Assembly: GCA_944320725.1 (NCBI GenBank)
Contig: CALUIM010000011.1
Coordinates: forward strand, 35,648 to 99,647
From: an uncultured Coriobacteriaceae bacterium
GTDB lineage: Bacteria > Actinomycetota > Coriobacteriia > Coriobacteriales > Coriobacteriaceae
DNA length: 64,000 nt
Direction of reading: 5' to 3'
Shown here: positions 53,734 to 63,205 of the stretch, piece by piece
Numbering within the stretch: the stretch's first letter is position 1
Layout: each line of letters opens with the position of its first letter
Made by a program: the position numbers and the translations under genes
The notes under the pieces: generated by a model
What the model saw: the letters and a program-made list of their open reading frames with translations, nothing else
Databases searched by the model: none
Told to the model about the DNA's origin: nothing

Positions 53734-54176
53734 GGCTGCTCGACCGACCCTCCTGCGGCCTCGATCTTGGCCTTCGCGGAAGCGGAGACCTTGTCGACCT
53801 TGACCGTGAACTTCTTGGTGGTCTCGCCCTCACCAAGAACCTTAACGGGCTGGAACTCCTTCTTGATGATGCCGGCGGCCTTGAGCGCGGCACCATCGAT
53901 CACAGCGCCATCCTCGAACTTCTCGTCGAGACGAGCGATGTTGACAGCCGTGAACTCGATGCGACGGGGGTTACGGAAGCCCGGGAGCTTGGGCAGACGC
54001 ATCGCGAGCGGCGTCTGGCCGCCCTCGAAGCCCGAACCCTTGCCGCCGCCGGAGCGGGAAAGCTGGCCCTTCTGACCGCGGCCCGCAGTGGTGCCGTGAC
54101 CAGAGGAGTTACCGCGACCGATGCGCTTACGACGATGCGTAGAACCCGGTGCGGGAGTAAGGTCATGAAGCTGCAT
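53727..54176 (-). CDS. rplO: 50S ribosomal protein L15
   Basis: 149 residues: LHDLTPAPGSTHRRKRIGRGNSSGHGTT, then RSGGGKGSGFEGGQTPLAMRLPK, the Gly-rich signature, and a C-terminal domain ending in EQPC. Overlaps secY by seven bases. Confidence 0.98.
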   Translation of the reverse strand: MQLHDLTPAPGSTHRRKRIGRGNSSGHGTTAGRGQKGQLSRSGGGKGSGFEGGQTPLAMRLPKLPGFRNPRRIEFTAVNIARLDEKFEDGAVIDGAALKAAGIIKKEFQPVKVLGEGETTKKFTVKVDKVSASAKAKIEAAGGSVEQPC

Positions 54177-54179
54177 TGT

Positions 54180-54362
54180 TTACTCCTCCACAATCTCAAC
54201 AAGGTGCTTGACCTTGAAGATCATTCCGCGAACGGACTCGTTGTCGGGGATCTCGCGGGTATGGTTGATACGGCGGAGACCCAGGGCCTTGACGGTCCTA
54301 ACCTGATCCTGCTTGGCACCGTTGGTGCTGCGGACCTGCTTGATCTTGATGGTGTCAGCCAT
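54180..54362 (-). CDS. rpmD: 50S ribosomal protein L30
   Basis: 60 residues: IKIKQVRSTNGAKQDQVRTVKALGLRRINHT, typical of L30. Two-base gap from rpsE, three to rplO. Confidence 0.97.
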   Translation of the reverse strand: MADTIKIKQVRSTNGAKQDQVRTVKALGLRRINHTREIPDNESVRGMIFKVKHLVEIVEE

Positions 54363-54364
54363 GC

Positions 54365-54892
54365 TTACTGCTCCTTACCAACGAACATCTCGGCGACGGT
54401 AAGGCCGCGGCGCTCCGCAACCTCCTCGGGGCTCGAGAGCTCCTTGAGACCCTCGGCGGCAGCCTTGATGATATTGAGGCCGTTGTCGGTGCCGAGCGAC
54501 TTGGAGAGAACGTTCTTGATACCGGCAAGCTCGAAGAGGGGGCGCACCGCGCCGCCGGCGATGACGCCGGTACCCTCGACAGCGGGCTTGATGATGATGC
54601 GACCGGCGCCAAAGTGGCCGATGACCTCGTGCGGGATGGTGCCCTCCTCGGTCACGGGAACATGGAACATGTTCTTCTTGGCGTCGAGCGAAGCCTTGGA
54701 GATGGCCAGGGGCACCTCGGCGGACTTGCCCATGCCCAGACCGACGTTGCCCTTGCCGTCGCCTACGACGACGAGTGCGACGAGCGACATGCGACGGCCG
54801 CCCTTGACGGTCTTGGAAACACGGTTGATGAAGACGACGCGCTCCTCGAACTCGGAGGCCTCGCGCTGCTTGTTATCTCGATTACGAGCCAT
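54365..54892 (-). CDS. rpsE: 30S ribosomal protein S5
   Basis: Decoding-site protein, 175 residues: [21 protein letters not shown] (double-stranded RNA-binding domain), [59 protein letters not shown]. Normal length. Confidence 0.98.
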   Translation of the reverse strand: MARNRDNKQREASEFEERVVFINRVSKTVKGGRRMSLVALVVVGDGKGNVGLGMGKSAEVPLAISKASLDAKKNMFHVPVTEEGTIPHEVIGHFGAGRIIIKPAVEGTGVIAGGAVRPLFELAGIKNVLSKSLGTDNGLNIIKAAAEGLKELSSPEEVAERRGLTVAEMFVGKEQ

Positions 54893-54906
54893 GTGCTCAA
54901 TACCTC

Positions 54907-55269
54907 CTAGAACTCGAGACCGGCGGCACGAGCACCGTCGGCGAGGGCCTTGACGCGGCCATGGTAGATGCGACCACCACGATCGAAGGTGACCTTCGTG
55001 ATGCCGGCCTCGATGGCGCGCTTGCCAACGAGCTCGCCGACCTTCTCGGCAGCCTCCTTGTTCGAGGTGTGGGTGCCCTTGAAGTCGGCCTCGAGGGTCG
55101 AGGCGGACACGAGGGTGTGGCCCTTGGTGTCGTCCACGATCATGGCGTAGATATTGGCGTTGGTGCGGGTCACGCGCAGACGCGGGCGCTCAGCCGTGCC
55201 GAAGATCTTGCCGCGCACGCGACGCTGACGACGCTTGAGGCCGGCAGCCTTCGCTTTTTGCTTGTTCAT
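54907..55269 (-). CDS. rplR: 50S ribosomal protein L18
   Basis: 5S rRNA-binding protein, 120 residues: [62 protein letters not shown]. Upstream gap to rplF has a small hairpin. Confidence 0.98.
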   Translation of the reverse strand: MNKQKAKAAGLKRRQRRVRGKIFGTAERPRLRVTRTNANIYAMIVDDTKGHTLVSASTLEADFKGTHTSNKEAAEKVGELVGKRAIEAGITKVTFDRGGRIYHGRVKALADGARAAGLEF

Positions 55270-55294
55270 ACTATCGACTCCTTAAGTCTAGTCG

Positions 55295-55316
55295 CCAGCA
55301 CCTAACGGGGTGCTGG
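55295..55316. other. Hairpin between rplF and rplR
   Basis: CCAGCACC, six-base loop, GGTGCTGG; perfect 8-bp stem without T-run. Confidence 0.5.
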
Positions 55317-55338
55317 ACTTATATGAGCCTAGGCGACC

Positions 55339-55875
55339 TTACTTGGCAGCCTTGCCGAGCTTGCGGCGGATGTGCTCGCCCACATAGTGGATACCCTTGC
55401 CCTTGTAAGGCTCAGGCGGACGCTTGCTGCGGATCTCCGCGGCAACCTGGCCGACCTGCTGCTTGTTGATACCCTTGACGTTAATGTGGGTGTTGTCGGG
55501 CACCTCGAAGGTGATGCCCTCGGGGGCATCGTAGAGCACGGGGTGCGAGTAACCGAGGGACAGCTCGAGGTTCTTGCCCTTGAGCTGGACACGGTAGCCC
55601 ACGCCCGCGAGCTCGAGCGCCTTGGTGTAGCCCTCGGACACGCCCGTCACCATGTTCTGGATGAGGGCGCGGGTGAGGCCGTGGCGGGCACGGGTCTCAC
55701 GCTCGTCGTCGGGACGAACAACGGTGAGCTCGTTGCCCTCAACCTCAACGGTGAGCTTGCTGTAGAAATCGAGCTCGAGCTGGCCCTTGGGGCCCTTAAC
55801 GGTCACATGGTTGCCGTTCACTGCCACGTCGACTCCGGCGGGAATCTGGACAGGCTTCTTACCGATACGGGACAC
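55339..55875 (-). CDS. rplF: 50S ribosomal protein L6
   Basis: 178 residues with two L6 domains: [39 protein letters not shown], and the end [24 protein letters not shown] 55875 follows AAAGGAG. Confidence 0.98.
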   Translation of the reverse strand: MSRIGKKPVQIPAGVDVAVNGNHVTVKGPKGQLELDFYSKLTVEVEGNELTVVRPDDERETRARHGLTRALIQNMVTGVSEGYTKALELAGVGYRVQLKGKNLELSLGYSHPVLYDAPEGITFEVPDNTHINVKGINKQQVGQVAAEIRSKRPPEPYKGKGIHYVGEHIRRKLGKAAK

Positions 55876-55908
55876 GGTGTTCTCCTTTCCTTCTACGCGC
55901 CGAGCCGT

Positions 55909-56307
55909 TTACCACACGAAGGCGATGACCTCGCCACCGACGCCAGCACGGCGGCAGTCGCGATCGGCCATAACGCCCTTGGAGGTGGAAACGATGGCGG
56001 TACCAAGGCCGCCGCGGACGCGGGGAAGGTCGGCCACGCCGGCGTACTTGCGCAGGCCGGGCTTGGAGATACGGCGGATGCCGGAAATGACCTTCTGCTT
56101 CTTGGGACCATACTTAAGGGTGATGTGGAGGGTCTTCTGGGGGGTGGTATCCTCGACGGTGTACCCCTCGATGTAGCCCTCCTCGGACAAAACGCGAGCG
56201 ATCTCGACGAGCTTCTTCGAGCTCGGCATCGAGACCGCGGCCTTGTTCGCAGCGTTTGCGTTACGAATGCGCGTAAGCATATCTGCGATCGGGTCTGTGA
56301 GGTTCAT
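55909..56307 (-). CDS. rpsH: 30S ribosomal protein S8
   Basis: 132 residues: [22 protein letters not shown], then VARVL-like region, [12 protein letters not shown] and [21 protein letters not shown]8 is the spc repressor in E. coli. Start ATG 56307 after AAGGAG; a longer upstream frame overlaps rpsN and is not used. Confidence 0.97.
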   Translation of the reverse strand: MNLTDPIADMLTRIRNANAANKAAVSMPSSKKLVEIARVLSEEGYIEGYTVEDTTPQKTLHITLKYGPKKQKVISGIRRISKPGLRKYAGVADLPRVRGGLGTAIVSTSKGVMADRDCRRAGVGGEVIAFVW

Positions 56308-56420
56308 GCAGATTCTCCTTCGTTCTTGATGAACTCGTGCACTCGGTCCTTCGCCACCCATGGCAGCGAAGCCAGCCGCGCACGTTCTTCCCTGCTCGCT
56401 CGCGCGAGCGCTGGCAGTGG

Positions 56421-56606
56421 TTACCAGCTGGCCTTCTTGATGCCGGGAAGCTCGACTTTGGGGGCCAGCTCGCGGAAGCAGACACGGCACAGGCAGAACT
56501 TGCGGTACACCGACTGCGGACGGCCGCAGCGCTGGCAGCGGGTGTAAGCGCGCGTCGAGAACTTCGGCTTGCGATTGCACTTGACGATCATCGATGTCTT
56601 AGCCAC
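56421..56606 (-). CDS. rpsN: 30S ribosomal protein S14, zinc type
   Basis: 61-residue C+ form: [21 protein letters not shown], then [21 protein letters not shown] with paired cysteines for zinc. Standard place between rplE and rpsH. Confidence 0.98.
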   Translation of the reverse strand: MAKTSMIVKCNRKPKFSTRAYTRCQRCGRPQSVYRKFCLCRVCFRELAPKVELPGIKKASW

Positions 56607-56637
56607 TTATTACCTCCTAACGATTGCTATCGTTCGC

Positions 56638-56678
56638 TTCGGCGATGCGGGGGCATCGGGTCCCCGCACCGTGCCGAA
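56638..56678. other. Hairpin between rplE and rpsN
   Basis: TTCGGC + TGCGGGG pair with CCCCGCA + GCCGAA around a nine-base loop, with one internal bulge. No T-run. Confidence 0.5.
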
Positions 56679-56690
56679 ACGTAAAATTGA

Positions 56691-57248
56691 CTACTTCTTG
56701 AACGGGAATCCGAAACCGTCGAGCAGGGCCTTGGCCTCCTCGTCGGTCTGGGCGGTGGTGACGAAGGTGATGTCCATGCCACGGGTGTGGTCGATGGAAT
56801 CGAAATCGATCTCGGGGAAGATGAGCTGCTCGGTCACGCCCATGGAGAAGTTGCCACGGCCGTCGAAGCTCTTGGGGGAGATGCCGCGGAAGTCGCGGAT
56901 ACGGGGGATCGCCACGGAGAGCAAACGATCGAAGAACTCCCACATGCGGTCGCCGCGCAGGGTCACCTTGGCGCCGATCGGCATGCCGGCACGAAGGCGG
57001 AACGAAGCGATGGACTTGCGGGCGCGGGTCACCATGGGCTGCTGGCCGGTGATGGCGCGCAGGTCGCGCACGGCACCGTCGATAGCCTTGGAATCGGTCG
57101 CGGCCTCGCCGACGCCCATGTTCACGACGATCTTCTCGATCTTCGGGATCATCATGACGTTCTTGTACTGGAACTTGTCCTGCAGCTGGCCCTTGACCTC
57201 CTCGAGGTACTTGGTCTTCAGGCGCGGAACATACTTCTCTTCAGCCAT
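56691..57248 (-). CDS. rplE: 50S ribosomal protein L5 (first gene of this ribosomal cluster)
   Basis: 5S rRNA-binding protein, 185 residues: [60 protein letters not shown]. Start ATG 57248 with AAGGAG five bases upstream. Normally rplX lies just upstream, preceded by rplN and rpsQ; here 437 bases of non-coding DNA and then hyuA are found, so rplE begins a transcript. Confidence 0.97.
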   Translation of the reverse strand: MAEEKYVPRLKTKYLEEVKGQLQDKFQYKNVMMIPKIEKIVVNMGVGEAATDSKAIDGAVRDLRAITGQQPMVTRARKSIASFRLRAGMPIGAKVTLRGDRMWEFFDRLLSVAIPRIRDFRGISPKSFDGRGNFSMGVTEQLIFPEIDFDSIDHTRGMDITFVTTAQTDEEAKALLDGFGFPFKK

Positions 57249-57558
57249 GGTCACTCCTTATGGGGTTTTAAGCACGGGGCGTGGCCACGTGCCGCGGGTG
57301 CGTACCGGGTGTTTTGCCTGGTACGTCCCGCTGCGCGGGTTGTCCTCGTGCCTCCTGCCGAGCCGTGCGCGCGCTGGCTTGTTCGCGGCACGACGAATCG
57401 CCGACAGGAGCCGGGCAATACGAGTCGGTATGATACGCGTCTCGGCAGCGAAAAGCCAGCAGAATCTCTGCACCTGCCTATCTCCATATTTAGCACGGCG
57501 GTACAGTGGCGCGCTGCGCTGTGTTTGGCGAGCCCGCGGGTGGACGGACAGGCAGGCG
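57249..57558. other. Upstream leader region of rplE
   Basis: No gene. A weak promoter candidate on the minus strand has TATCAT at 57430-57435 with TGGCTT 17 bases before it. The leader between contains CGTACC...GGTACG near 57298-57342 that can pair. Whether this is where the ribosomal transcript begins needs mapping. Confidence 0.3.
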
Positions 57559-57671
57559 GCGCCCAATACGCGATTTTTCGCGTATTGGGCGCGCCCCCGG
57601 ACTCCACTACGCGATTTATCGCGTATTCGTTGCTGCCGCGGCGCCACTACGCGATTTTTCGCGTCGTGGCG
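57559..57671. repeat. Three tandem palindromes with a shared ACGCGA-TCGCGT core
   Basis: Copy 1 (57559-57592) is a perfect 15-bp stem GCGCCCAATACGCGA with a TTTT loop; copy 2 (about 57608-57624) has TACGCGA-TTTA-TCGCGTA; copy 3 (about 57641-57671) has GCGCCAC-TA-CGCGA with a TTTT loop. They stand between hyuA and rplE. Confidence 0.7.
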
Positions 57672-57685
57672 CGCGCCGCACGCGC

Positions 57686-59059
57686 TCAGCGGCTCCGCGG
57701 CACGTACGTGCCGGGCATCTCGCCCGTAGGCTCGCCATCGCGCGCGGCCACAACGCCGTTTACCAGGGTGAAGCGGGCACGACCCCGGCAGGCAAAGCCC
57801 TCGTAGGGCGTGTGGTCAACCGCCTGGTGCTGCGTTGCCGCGCTAATGGTCCAGCTCACCGAGGGATCCCAGACGCAGATGTCGGCGTCGGCGCCCTCGG
57901 CAAGCGCGCCCTTGCGCGGCCACATGCCAAAGACGCGCGCCGGGTTCTCGCTCATGAGGCGCGCCAGGCACTCGGGCCCCAGCTCATCGCCAAGCGCCGT
58001 CGCGATGAGCGCCGGACGGTGCTCGATGCCCGCTCCCCCATTCGGGATGCGCGTGAAGTCGTCGCGCCCACGGTCCTTCTGGCCATGGAGGTTGAACGAG
58101 CAATGGTCGGTCGCGATGGTGTCGATCTCGCCCGTGAGAAGCGCCGCACGCAGGGCGGCCGCATCGCGTGGGGTCCGCAACGGCGGGCTCATCACGTACT
58201 TCGCGCCGGCGAGCCCATCATCGCTCGCTTCGCGGTAGCGGCTCTCGTCGAGCAGCAGGTACTGCGGGCATGTCTCGACATAGATGTTGCGCTGCCCGCG
58301 CCCGCGCGCGGCGCGGATCTCCTCAAGGCCCAGCTCGGTCGAGAGGTGCACGATGTTCACCGGCGCGTCCCCCGCCAGGTGCGCGAGGTGCAGCACGCGC
58401 CCGATGGCCTCGGCCTCGACGTCGGCAGGTCGCGACAGCGCATGACCCTCGGGACCGGTGATACCGCGCTCGAGCATGCGGCGCTGCAGGGCGTTTACCA
58501 GCGTGCCGTTCTCGCAATGCACGCACAGCACCGAGGCGTGCGGCGCCATCGCCTCGAGCACCTCGAGCGTCTCGGCATCGTCGAGACGCAGATGGTCGTA
58601 GGCGAGGTAGGTTTTAAATGAGCACACGCCCGCCTCCACCATGACATCGAGGTCGTGGGCGTTGCGCTCGTTCCATTCCGAGATGGCCATGTGGAAGCCG
58701 TAATTCGCCGTGCAGGTGCCGTCGGCACGGCGATGCCACTCGGCCAGCGCATCCGGCAGCGTGACGCCGCGATCGGCCGTTGCATAGTCCACAACCGTCG
58801 TCGTGCCGCCGCAGGCTGCGGCGCGCGTGCCCGTCTCGAAGCTATCGGCCGTCCAGTCGATGCCCGTCCAGCACTGCAGGTGCGTATGCGCGTCGATGAA
58901 CCCGGGGAAGACCCAGCAGCCGTGCGCGTCGAGTACCTCGTCGCCCGCACCCGGCTCGATATCGGGGGCAATGCGGCAGATGCGCGCGCCCTCGACCGCC
59001 ACATCGGCCTGGATGGTGCCCTCGGGTGTCACGGCGCAGCCGCCCTTCACGATGATCAT
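57686..59059 (-). CDS. hyuA: Dihydropyrimidinase/hydantoinase-family amidohydrolase (HyuA-like)
   Basis: Cyclic amidase hydrolysing hydantoin-type or dihydropyrimidine rings. 457 residues with the binuclear metal site: GFIDAHTHLQ (HxH), SFKTYLAYDHL (carboxylated lysine), LCVHCENG and NIVHLST (His), TIATDHCSF (Asp). As the cluster partner of ygeW/ygeX/ygeY/arcC it is probably the urate/purine-pathway HyuA rather than a pyrimidine enzyme. Start ATG 59059 after AGGGGG; a GTG one codon earlier is possible. Carbamate kinase lies 117 bases upstream. Confidence 0.92.
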   Translation of the reverse strand: MIIVKGGCAVTPEGTIQADVAVEGARICRIAPDIEPGAGDEVLDAHGCWVFPGFIDAHTHLQCWTGIDWTADSFETGTRAAACGGTTTVVDYATADRGVTLPDALAEWHRRADGTCTANYGFHMAISEWNERNAHDLDVMVEAGVCSFKTYLAYDHLRLDDAETLEVLEAMAPHASVLCVHCENGTLVNALQRRMLERGITGPEGHALSRPADVEAEAIGRVLHLAHLAGDAPVNIVHLSTELGLEEIRAARGRGQRNIYVETCPQYLLLDESRYREASDDGLAGAKYVMSPPLRTPRDAAALRAALLTGEIDTIATDHCSFNLHGQKDRGRDDFTRIPNGGAGIEHRPALIATALGDELGPECLARLMSENPARVFGMWPRKGALAEGADADICVWDPSVSWTISAATQHQAVDHTPYEGFACRGRARFTLVNGVVAARDGEPTGEMPGTYVPRSR

Positions 59060-59175
59060 CACAACCCCCTACCCTGCACCGGGGCCACGCCCGGCAGCTG
59101 AGCGTCTCATTGGTTTTAGTATAGTGCGCTGCGCACCCGATTCCGCGTGCTCGATGCCGCGCACCTCGCATCGGC

Positions 59176-60117
59176 TTAGCGCACGATATGCGTGCCCGTC
59201 TTACCGGCGATGCCGTCGCGGGCGCGCTCGAGCAGCGTGATGAGCGCGGTGCGCCCCTCGCCCGACTCGACAAACGCAACGCAGGCCTCGACCTTGGGCT
59301 TCATCGAGCCCTCGCCAAACTCGCCCGCCTCGGCCAGCTCGCGGGCGCGCGCAGCCGAGAGCTCGTCGAGCCACTGCTCGCGCTCCGTTCCAAACCCAAC
59401 CGCAACCTTCTCGACGGCGGTGAGAATGATGAGGGCATCGGCATCGAGCTGCTCGGCGAGTTTCTCGGCTGCGAAATCCTTGTCAATCACCGCGGCCGCG
59501 CCCTTGAGGTGATGGCCCTCGGTAGGAACGACGGGAATACCGCCGCCACCGCAGCACACAACCACATGGTTTGCCGCAACGAGCGACGAGATGGTGTCGA
59601 GTTCCACGATGGAGACGGGCTTGGGGCTCGCCACCACGCGACGGTAGCCCTTCTGCGCGTCGTGCATGAACGCATAGCCGCGGTCGCGCTCGAGTTCCTC
59701 GGCCTCCGCCTCGCTCATGAACGGGCCGATGGGCTTGGTGGGACGGGCGAATGCCGCATCGTTAGGATCGACCTGAATCTGGGTGAGCACCGTGGCCACG
59801 CCCTTGTCCATGCCGCGGTCGAGCATCTCCTCGCGCAGGGCGTTCTGCAAATCGTAGCCAATGTAGCCCTGGCTCATCGCACCGCACACCGAAAGCGGGC
59901 AGGGGATGTAGCGCTCGGGGTCGGAGCGGGTCAGCTCGGCCATGGCGTTGGCGATCATGCCAACCTGCGGGCCGTTGCCGTGCACGATCACAACCTCGTT
60001 TCCCTCCTCAATCAGGTCAACGATGGCGCGCGCCGTGATCTTAACGGCGGCCATCTGCTCGGGAAGGTTGGACCCCAGGGCATTACCGCCCAGGGCGACA
60101 ACGATGCGGTGCGACAT
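59176..60117 (-). CDS. arcC: Carbamate kinase
   Basis: Makes ATP from carbamoyl phosphate and ADP, releasing ammonia and CO2. 313 residues: RIVVALGGNALGSNL, NEVVIVHGNGPQVGMIANAM, VVCCGGGGIPVV, IDKDFAAEKLAEQLDADALI, and FGEGSMKPKVEACVAFVE. Equivalent to YqeA in the E. coli cluster. Start ATG 60117 follows AAAGGTGG; the frame upstream is not used. Confidence 0.96.
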   Translation of the reverse strand: MSHRIVVALGGNALGSNLPEQMAAVKITARAIVDLIEEGNEVVIVHGNGPQVGMIANAMAELTRSDPERYIPCPLSVCGAMSQGYIGYDLQNALREEMLDRGMDKGVATVLTQIQVDPNDAAFARPTKPIGPFMSEAEAEELERDRGYAFMHDAQKGYRRVVASPKPVSIVELDTISSLVAANHVVVCCGGGGIPVVPTEGHHLKGAAAVIDKDFAAEKLAEQLDADALIILTAVEKVAVGFGTEREQWLDELSAARARELAEAGEFGEGSMKPKVEACVAFVESGEGRTALITLLERARDGIAGKTGTHIVR

Positions 60118-60153
60118 ATGCAACCACCTTTCAAAGCGAAAGAATACAAATGC

Positions 60154-60193
60154 GGCAGCGCCCGGGGCCGTCCGACGCCATCCGGGCGCTGCC
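60154..60193. other. Hairpin between ygeW and arcC
   Basis: Perfect 12-bp stem GGCAGCGCCCGG / CCGGGCGCTGCC around a 16-base loop. On the minus strand it is followed by GCATTTGTATTC; possible attenuator. Confidence 0.6.
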
Positions 60194-60245
60194 AGTATGA
60201 GAGAGGATGCGTGAGCGAGAACCGCGACAGAGCCCTCGGGTGCCC

Positions 60246-61448
60246 TTACGCCTGGTTCCAGCGCGGCTTGGCCGCAGCCTCGAGCGCACACAGCGTCTCG
60301 ACCGGGTTCTTGCACTTCTGCAGGAAGATCATGGCCGCGATGGCGTACGGCTTGTAGCTGGCCTCCTTGTACATGCCGATGCGATGCATGTCGAAGACAT
60401 CGGCCATGACCTCGCCGTGCTCGCAGGAGACGCCGGAGATGTCGGCGGGCAGCGGGTGCATGAAGATGGTGTCGTCGCCGTGCGCGGTCTTAGCCATGAG
60501 CTCATGGGTGGAGCACCAATCCTGATGCGTGGCGTTCTGGGCAAGGAGCTCCTTCTCGAGCGCCTTGATGCCCTCGTCGTCGCCCGCAGCATAGAGGTTG
60601 GTGCGGCGCTCCATGGCGGCATACGGTGCCCAGCTCTTGGGGATGACGATGTCGGCGCCCTCGAAGGCCTCGGCCATGCTGTTCACCTGGCGGAACGTGC
60701 AGCCGGACTCGGCGGCGTACGTCTTGGCGGCCTCCACGCGGTCGCCCATGAGGTCGTAGCCCTCGGGGTGGGCCAGCGTGACGTCCATGCCAAAGCGCGG
60801 CAGCAGCGAGATGAGCGACTGCGGGCAGGAGAGCGGCTTGCCGTAGCTCGGGGAGTACGCCCAGGTCACGGCCACCTTCTTGCCGCGGAGGTTCTCCAGG
60901 CCGCCAAACTCCTCAATGAGGTAGAGCATGTCGGCGGAAGACTGGGTGGGATGGTCGGAATCGGACTGCAGGGAGATGAGGGTGGGACGGTGGTCGAGCA
61001 CGCCATCGTGATAGGCCTCGTCCACGGACTCGGCGACCTCGGCCATGTAGGCGTCGCCCTTACCGATGTACATGTCGTCGCGAATGCCGATGACGTCGGC
61101 CATGAAAGAGATCATCGTGGCGGTCTCGCGGACGGTCTCGCCATGCGCAATCTGGCTCTTGCCCTCGTCGAGATCCTGAAGCTGGAGGCCCAAGAGATTC
61201 GTGGCCTTGGAGAACGAGAAACGCGTGCGGGTGGAGTTGTCACGGAAGAGCGAGACGGCCAGGCCCGAGTCGAAGATGCGCGAGGAGATGTTGCGCTCGC
61301 GGAGGTTGCGCAGGGCCGCGGCCACGGCGTAGAGGGCCTTGAGCTCGTCGGTGGTCTTATCCCAGGTGTGCAGGAAATCGGCGTTGTACATGCCGGAGAA
61401 ATCGTAGCCAGCGAGCTCGTCGAGCAGTGCGGAGAAGTCCTTAGCCAT
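60246..61448 (-). CDS. ygeW: YgeW-type carbamoyltransferase
   Basis: 400-residue member of the aspartate/ornithine carbamoyltransferase superfamily. Carbamoyl-phosphate site FRDNSTRTRFSF, then DSDHPTQSSADML with HPTQ, and EGYDLMGDRVEAAK. The length and motifs fit YgeW, which is a knotted form; its physiological substrate is not settled, but genetics places it in the purine-derived diureidopropionate route. ATG 61448 follows AAAGGA. Works with arcC downstream, which uses carbamoyl phosphate. Confidence 0.9.
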   Translation of the reverse strand: MAKDFSALLDELAGYDFSGMYNADFLHTWDKTTDELKALYAVAAALRNLRERNISSRIFDSGLAVSLFRDNSTRTRFSFSKATNLLGLQLQDLDEGKSQIAHGETVRETATMISFMADVIGIRDDMYIGKGDAYMAEVAESVDEAYHDGVLDHRPTLISLQSDSDHPTQSSADMLYLIEEFGGLENLRGKKVAVTWAYSPSYGKPLSCPQSLISLLPRFGMDVTLAHPEGYDLMGDRVEAAKTYAAESGCTFRQVNSMAEAFEGADIVIPKSWAPYAAMERRTNLYAAGDDEGIKALEKELLAQNATHQDWCSTHELMAKTAHGDDTIFMHPLPADISGVSCEHGEVMADVFDMHRIGMYKEASYKPYAIAAMIFLQKCKNPVETLCALEAAAKPRWNQA

Positions 61449-61496
61449 GGTGGGTTCCTTTCGGTCGAATAGGTGAGGCATATGGATCGGTTCGGC

Positions 61497-61525
61497 GGTC
61501 AGATGGGGACCGTCCCCATCTGACC
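61497..61525. other. Hairpin between ygeY and ygeW
   Basis: Perfect 14-bp palindrome GGTCAGATGGGGAC / GTCCCCATCTGACC around one base, seven bases before the ygeY stop codon side. No T-run. Confidence 0.6.
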
Positions 61526-61531
61526 CATGCG

Positions 61532-62938
61532 CTACTGGATGTCGTTATCGGTAGTGCCGGCGCGGAAGACGGTGACGTCGCCGGTTGCCTTGGAGGGATC
61601 GTAGAGGTTGAGCGCGGCGGTGTAGAGCGCGGCAGCGGTCACGAGGTCCTGCTTGTAGGTGACCTCGTTGGGCGCATGCGCCTGGCCCTCGGCACCGGGG
61701 CCAAAGCCCACGCACGGAATGCCGTAGCGGCCCTGGATGGACACGCAGTTCGTGGAGAAGGTCCACTTGTCGGTGAGGGGACGACCAGCGCGCTTGTCCA
61801 TGGAGGCCTCGCAGCCAATGCGCTCATCGCCATAAAGCGCGTGGTGCGCGTCGACGAGCGCCTGCACATGCGCGGCGTTCTCGGCGTTGATCCACGTGGG
61901 GAAGTAGGCCTCGGTCTCGTAGACGGTGCCCTTCCAGCTGGGACGGTCGTACATGTACATGGAGACCTTGACGTCGTCGCCGTACTTCTTGACGCTCGGC
62001 AGATCGCGGATCTCCTGGAGACAGGAGTCCCAGGTCTCGCCGGCGGTCATGCGACGGTCGATGGAGATGGCGCAGCTATCGGCCACGGCGCAGCGGCTCG
62101 GACTCGTGTAGAAGATCTGCGAAACGGTGCAGGTGCCGCGGGTGAGGAAGCAGGCGTCCTCATAGTGCTCGGGGTTGTACTTGGGGTCGAGCATCTTGAC
62201 GAGGCCCTTGATGGAGGTGGACTCGTCGCAGCCATTGTTGTTGAGGGCGCGGACATCGGCGATGATGTCGGCCATCTTGTAGATGGCGTTGTCGCCGCGA
62301 TCGGGGGCCGAGCCGTGGCAGGAGACGCCCTTCACGTCTACACGGATCTCCATGCGGCCGCGGTGACCACGATAGATGCCGCCGTCGGTGGGCTCGGTGG
62401 AGATGACGAACTCGATCTTCTCACGGGCATCCTCGGGACCGTCGAAGTACTTGTTGACGATGTACTGCCAGCACATGCCGTCGCAGTCCTCTTCCTGAAC
62501 GGAGCCCACGACCATGATCTTGTAGCCCTCGGGGATGAGTCCCATGTCCTTCATCATCTTCGCGGCGTACGTGGCGCTGGCCATGCCGCCCTCCTGGTCG
62601 GAGCCGCCTCGGCCGTAGATGATGTCGTCGGTCTCGTAGCCCTCGTAGGGGTCGGCCTCCCAGTTGTCGCGGTTGCCGATGCCCACGGTGTCGATATGGG
62701 AGTCGATGGCAATGATCTTGTCGCCCTCGCCCATCCAGCCGATGACGTTGCCCAGGCCGTCGACCTCGACCTTGTCGAAGCCGAGCTTCTCCATCTCAGC
62801 CTTGATGCAGGCTACGACCTCGCCCTCCTCGCAAGACTCGGACGGGTGCGAGATCATGGCGCGCAGAAAGGCGGTCATGTCCTTGCCGTACGCCTCCGCT
62901 GCCTGCTTGATCGCGTCGAAATCCAGTTCCTTAGCCAT
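61532..62938 (-). CDS. ygeY: YgeY-family M20 metallohydrolase
   Basis: 468-residue dizinc hydrolase of the M20 family: [10 protein letters not shown] (His, Asp ligands), [21 protein letters not shown] (catalytic Glu pair), ISTEPTDG (Asp/Glu), [15 protein letters not shown] (His). The order is that of YgeY, called a selenium-metabolism-linked hydrolase and now tied to urate and purine breakdown. ATG 62938 is preceded by GGATAGGA. The DAL gene ygeX is upstream, separated by two palindromic elements. Confidence 0.93.
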   Translation of the reverse strand: MAKELDFDAIKQAAEAYGKDMTAFLRAMISHPSESCEEGEVVACIKAEMEKLGFDKVEVDGLGNVIGWMGEGDKIIAIDSHIDTVGIGNRDNWEADPYEGYETDDIIYGRGGSDQEGGMASATYAAKMMKDMGLIPEGYKIMVVGSVQEEDCDGMCWQYIVNKYFDGPEDAREKIEFVISTEPTDGGIYRGHRGRMEIRVDVKGVSCHGSAPDRGDNAIYKMADIIADVRALNNNGCDESTSIKGLVKMLDPKYNPEHYEDACFLTRGTCTVSQIFYTSPSRCAVADSCAISIDRRMTAGETWDSCLQEIRDLPSVKKYGDDVKVSMYMYDRPSWKGTVYETEAYFPTWINAENAAHVQALVDAHHALYGDERIGCEASMDKRAGRPLTDKWTFSTNCVSIQGRYGIPCVGFGPGAEGQAHAPNEVTYKQDLVTAAALYTAALNLYDPSKATGDVTVFRAGTTDNDIQ

Positions 62939-62979
62939 TGTTCCTATCCTCTCTCTTACATATTGAAACCCGTATTGAT

Positions 62980-63063
62980 GCGGAGGGGCATAACCCTCCG
63001 TGCCCAGACAGGTCCTCGCGCTTCGCGCTGCGGAACTGCGCGCGGAGGGCTATGCCCCTCCGC
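62980..63063. repeat. Large palindromic element, copy D (ygeX-ygeY intergenic)
   Basis: Arms GCGGAGGGGCATAACCCTCC (62980-62999) and its near complement (63043-63063) pair for about 20 bases. The loop has TGCCCAGACAGGTCCT, inner GCGC-TTCG-CGC, TGCGGAACTGCGC; the 30 bases from 63012 match copy A. Confidence 0.75.
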
Positions 63064-63102
63064 TGACGCCTCCGCTATCTTGTCGAAGATGACGGAAAGC
63101 TG

Positions 63103-63205
63103 CCTGAGGCGTTCGGCACATCGTCCATCGCGAGTTCCGCAGCGAGCGAAGCTCGCAAGGACTGTTCGAGCAGGGGGCGATGTGCCGGACGCCCCCGAGG
63201 CGGCT
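63103..63205. repeat. Large palindromic element, copy E (inverted)
   Basis: Read on the minus strand: TGCTCGAACAGTCCT, inner stem GCGAGC-TTCG-CTCGC (longer than in A and D), TGCGGAACTCGC; core at 63130-63162. Arms near GGCGTTCGGCACATCG (63108-63123) pair with the end of ygeX. The changed but still complementary inner stem supports a structured motif. Confidence 0.75.
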
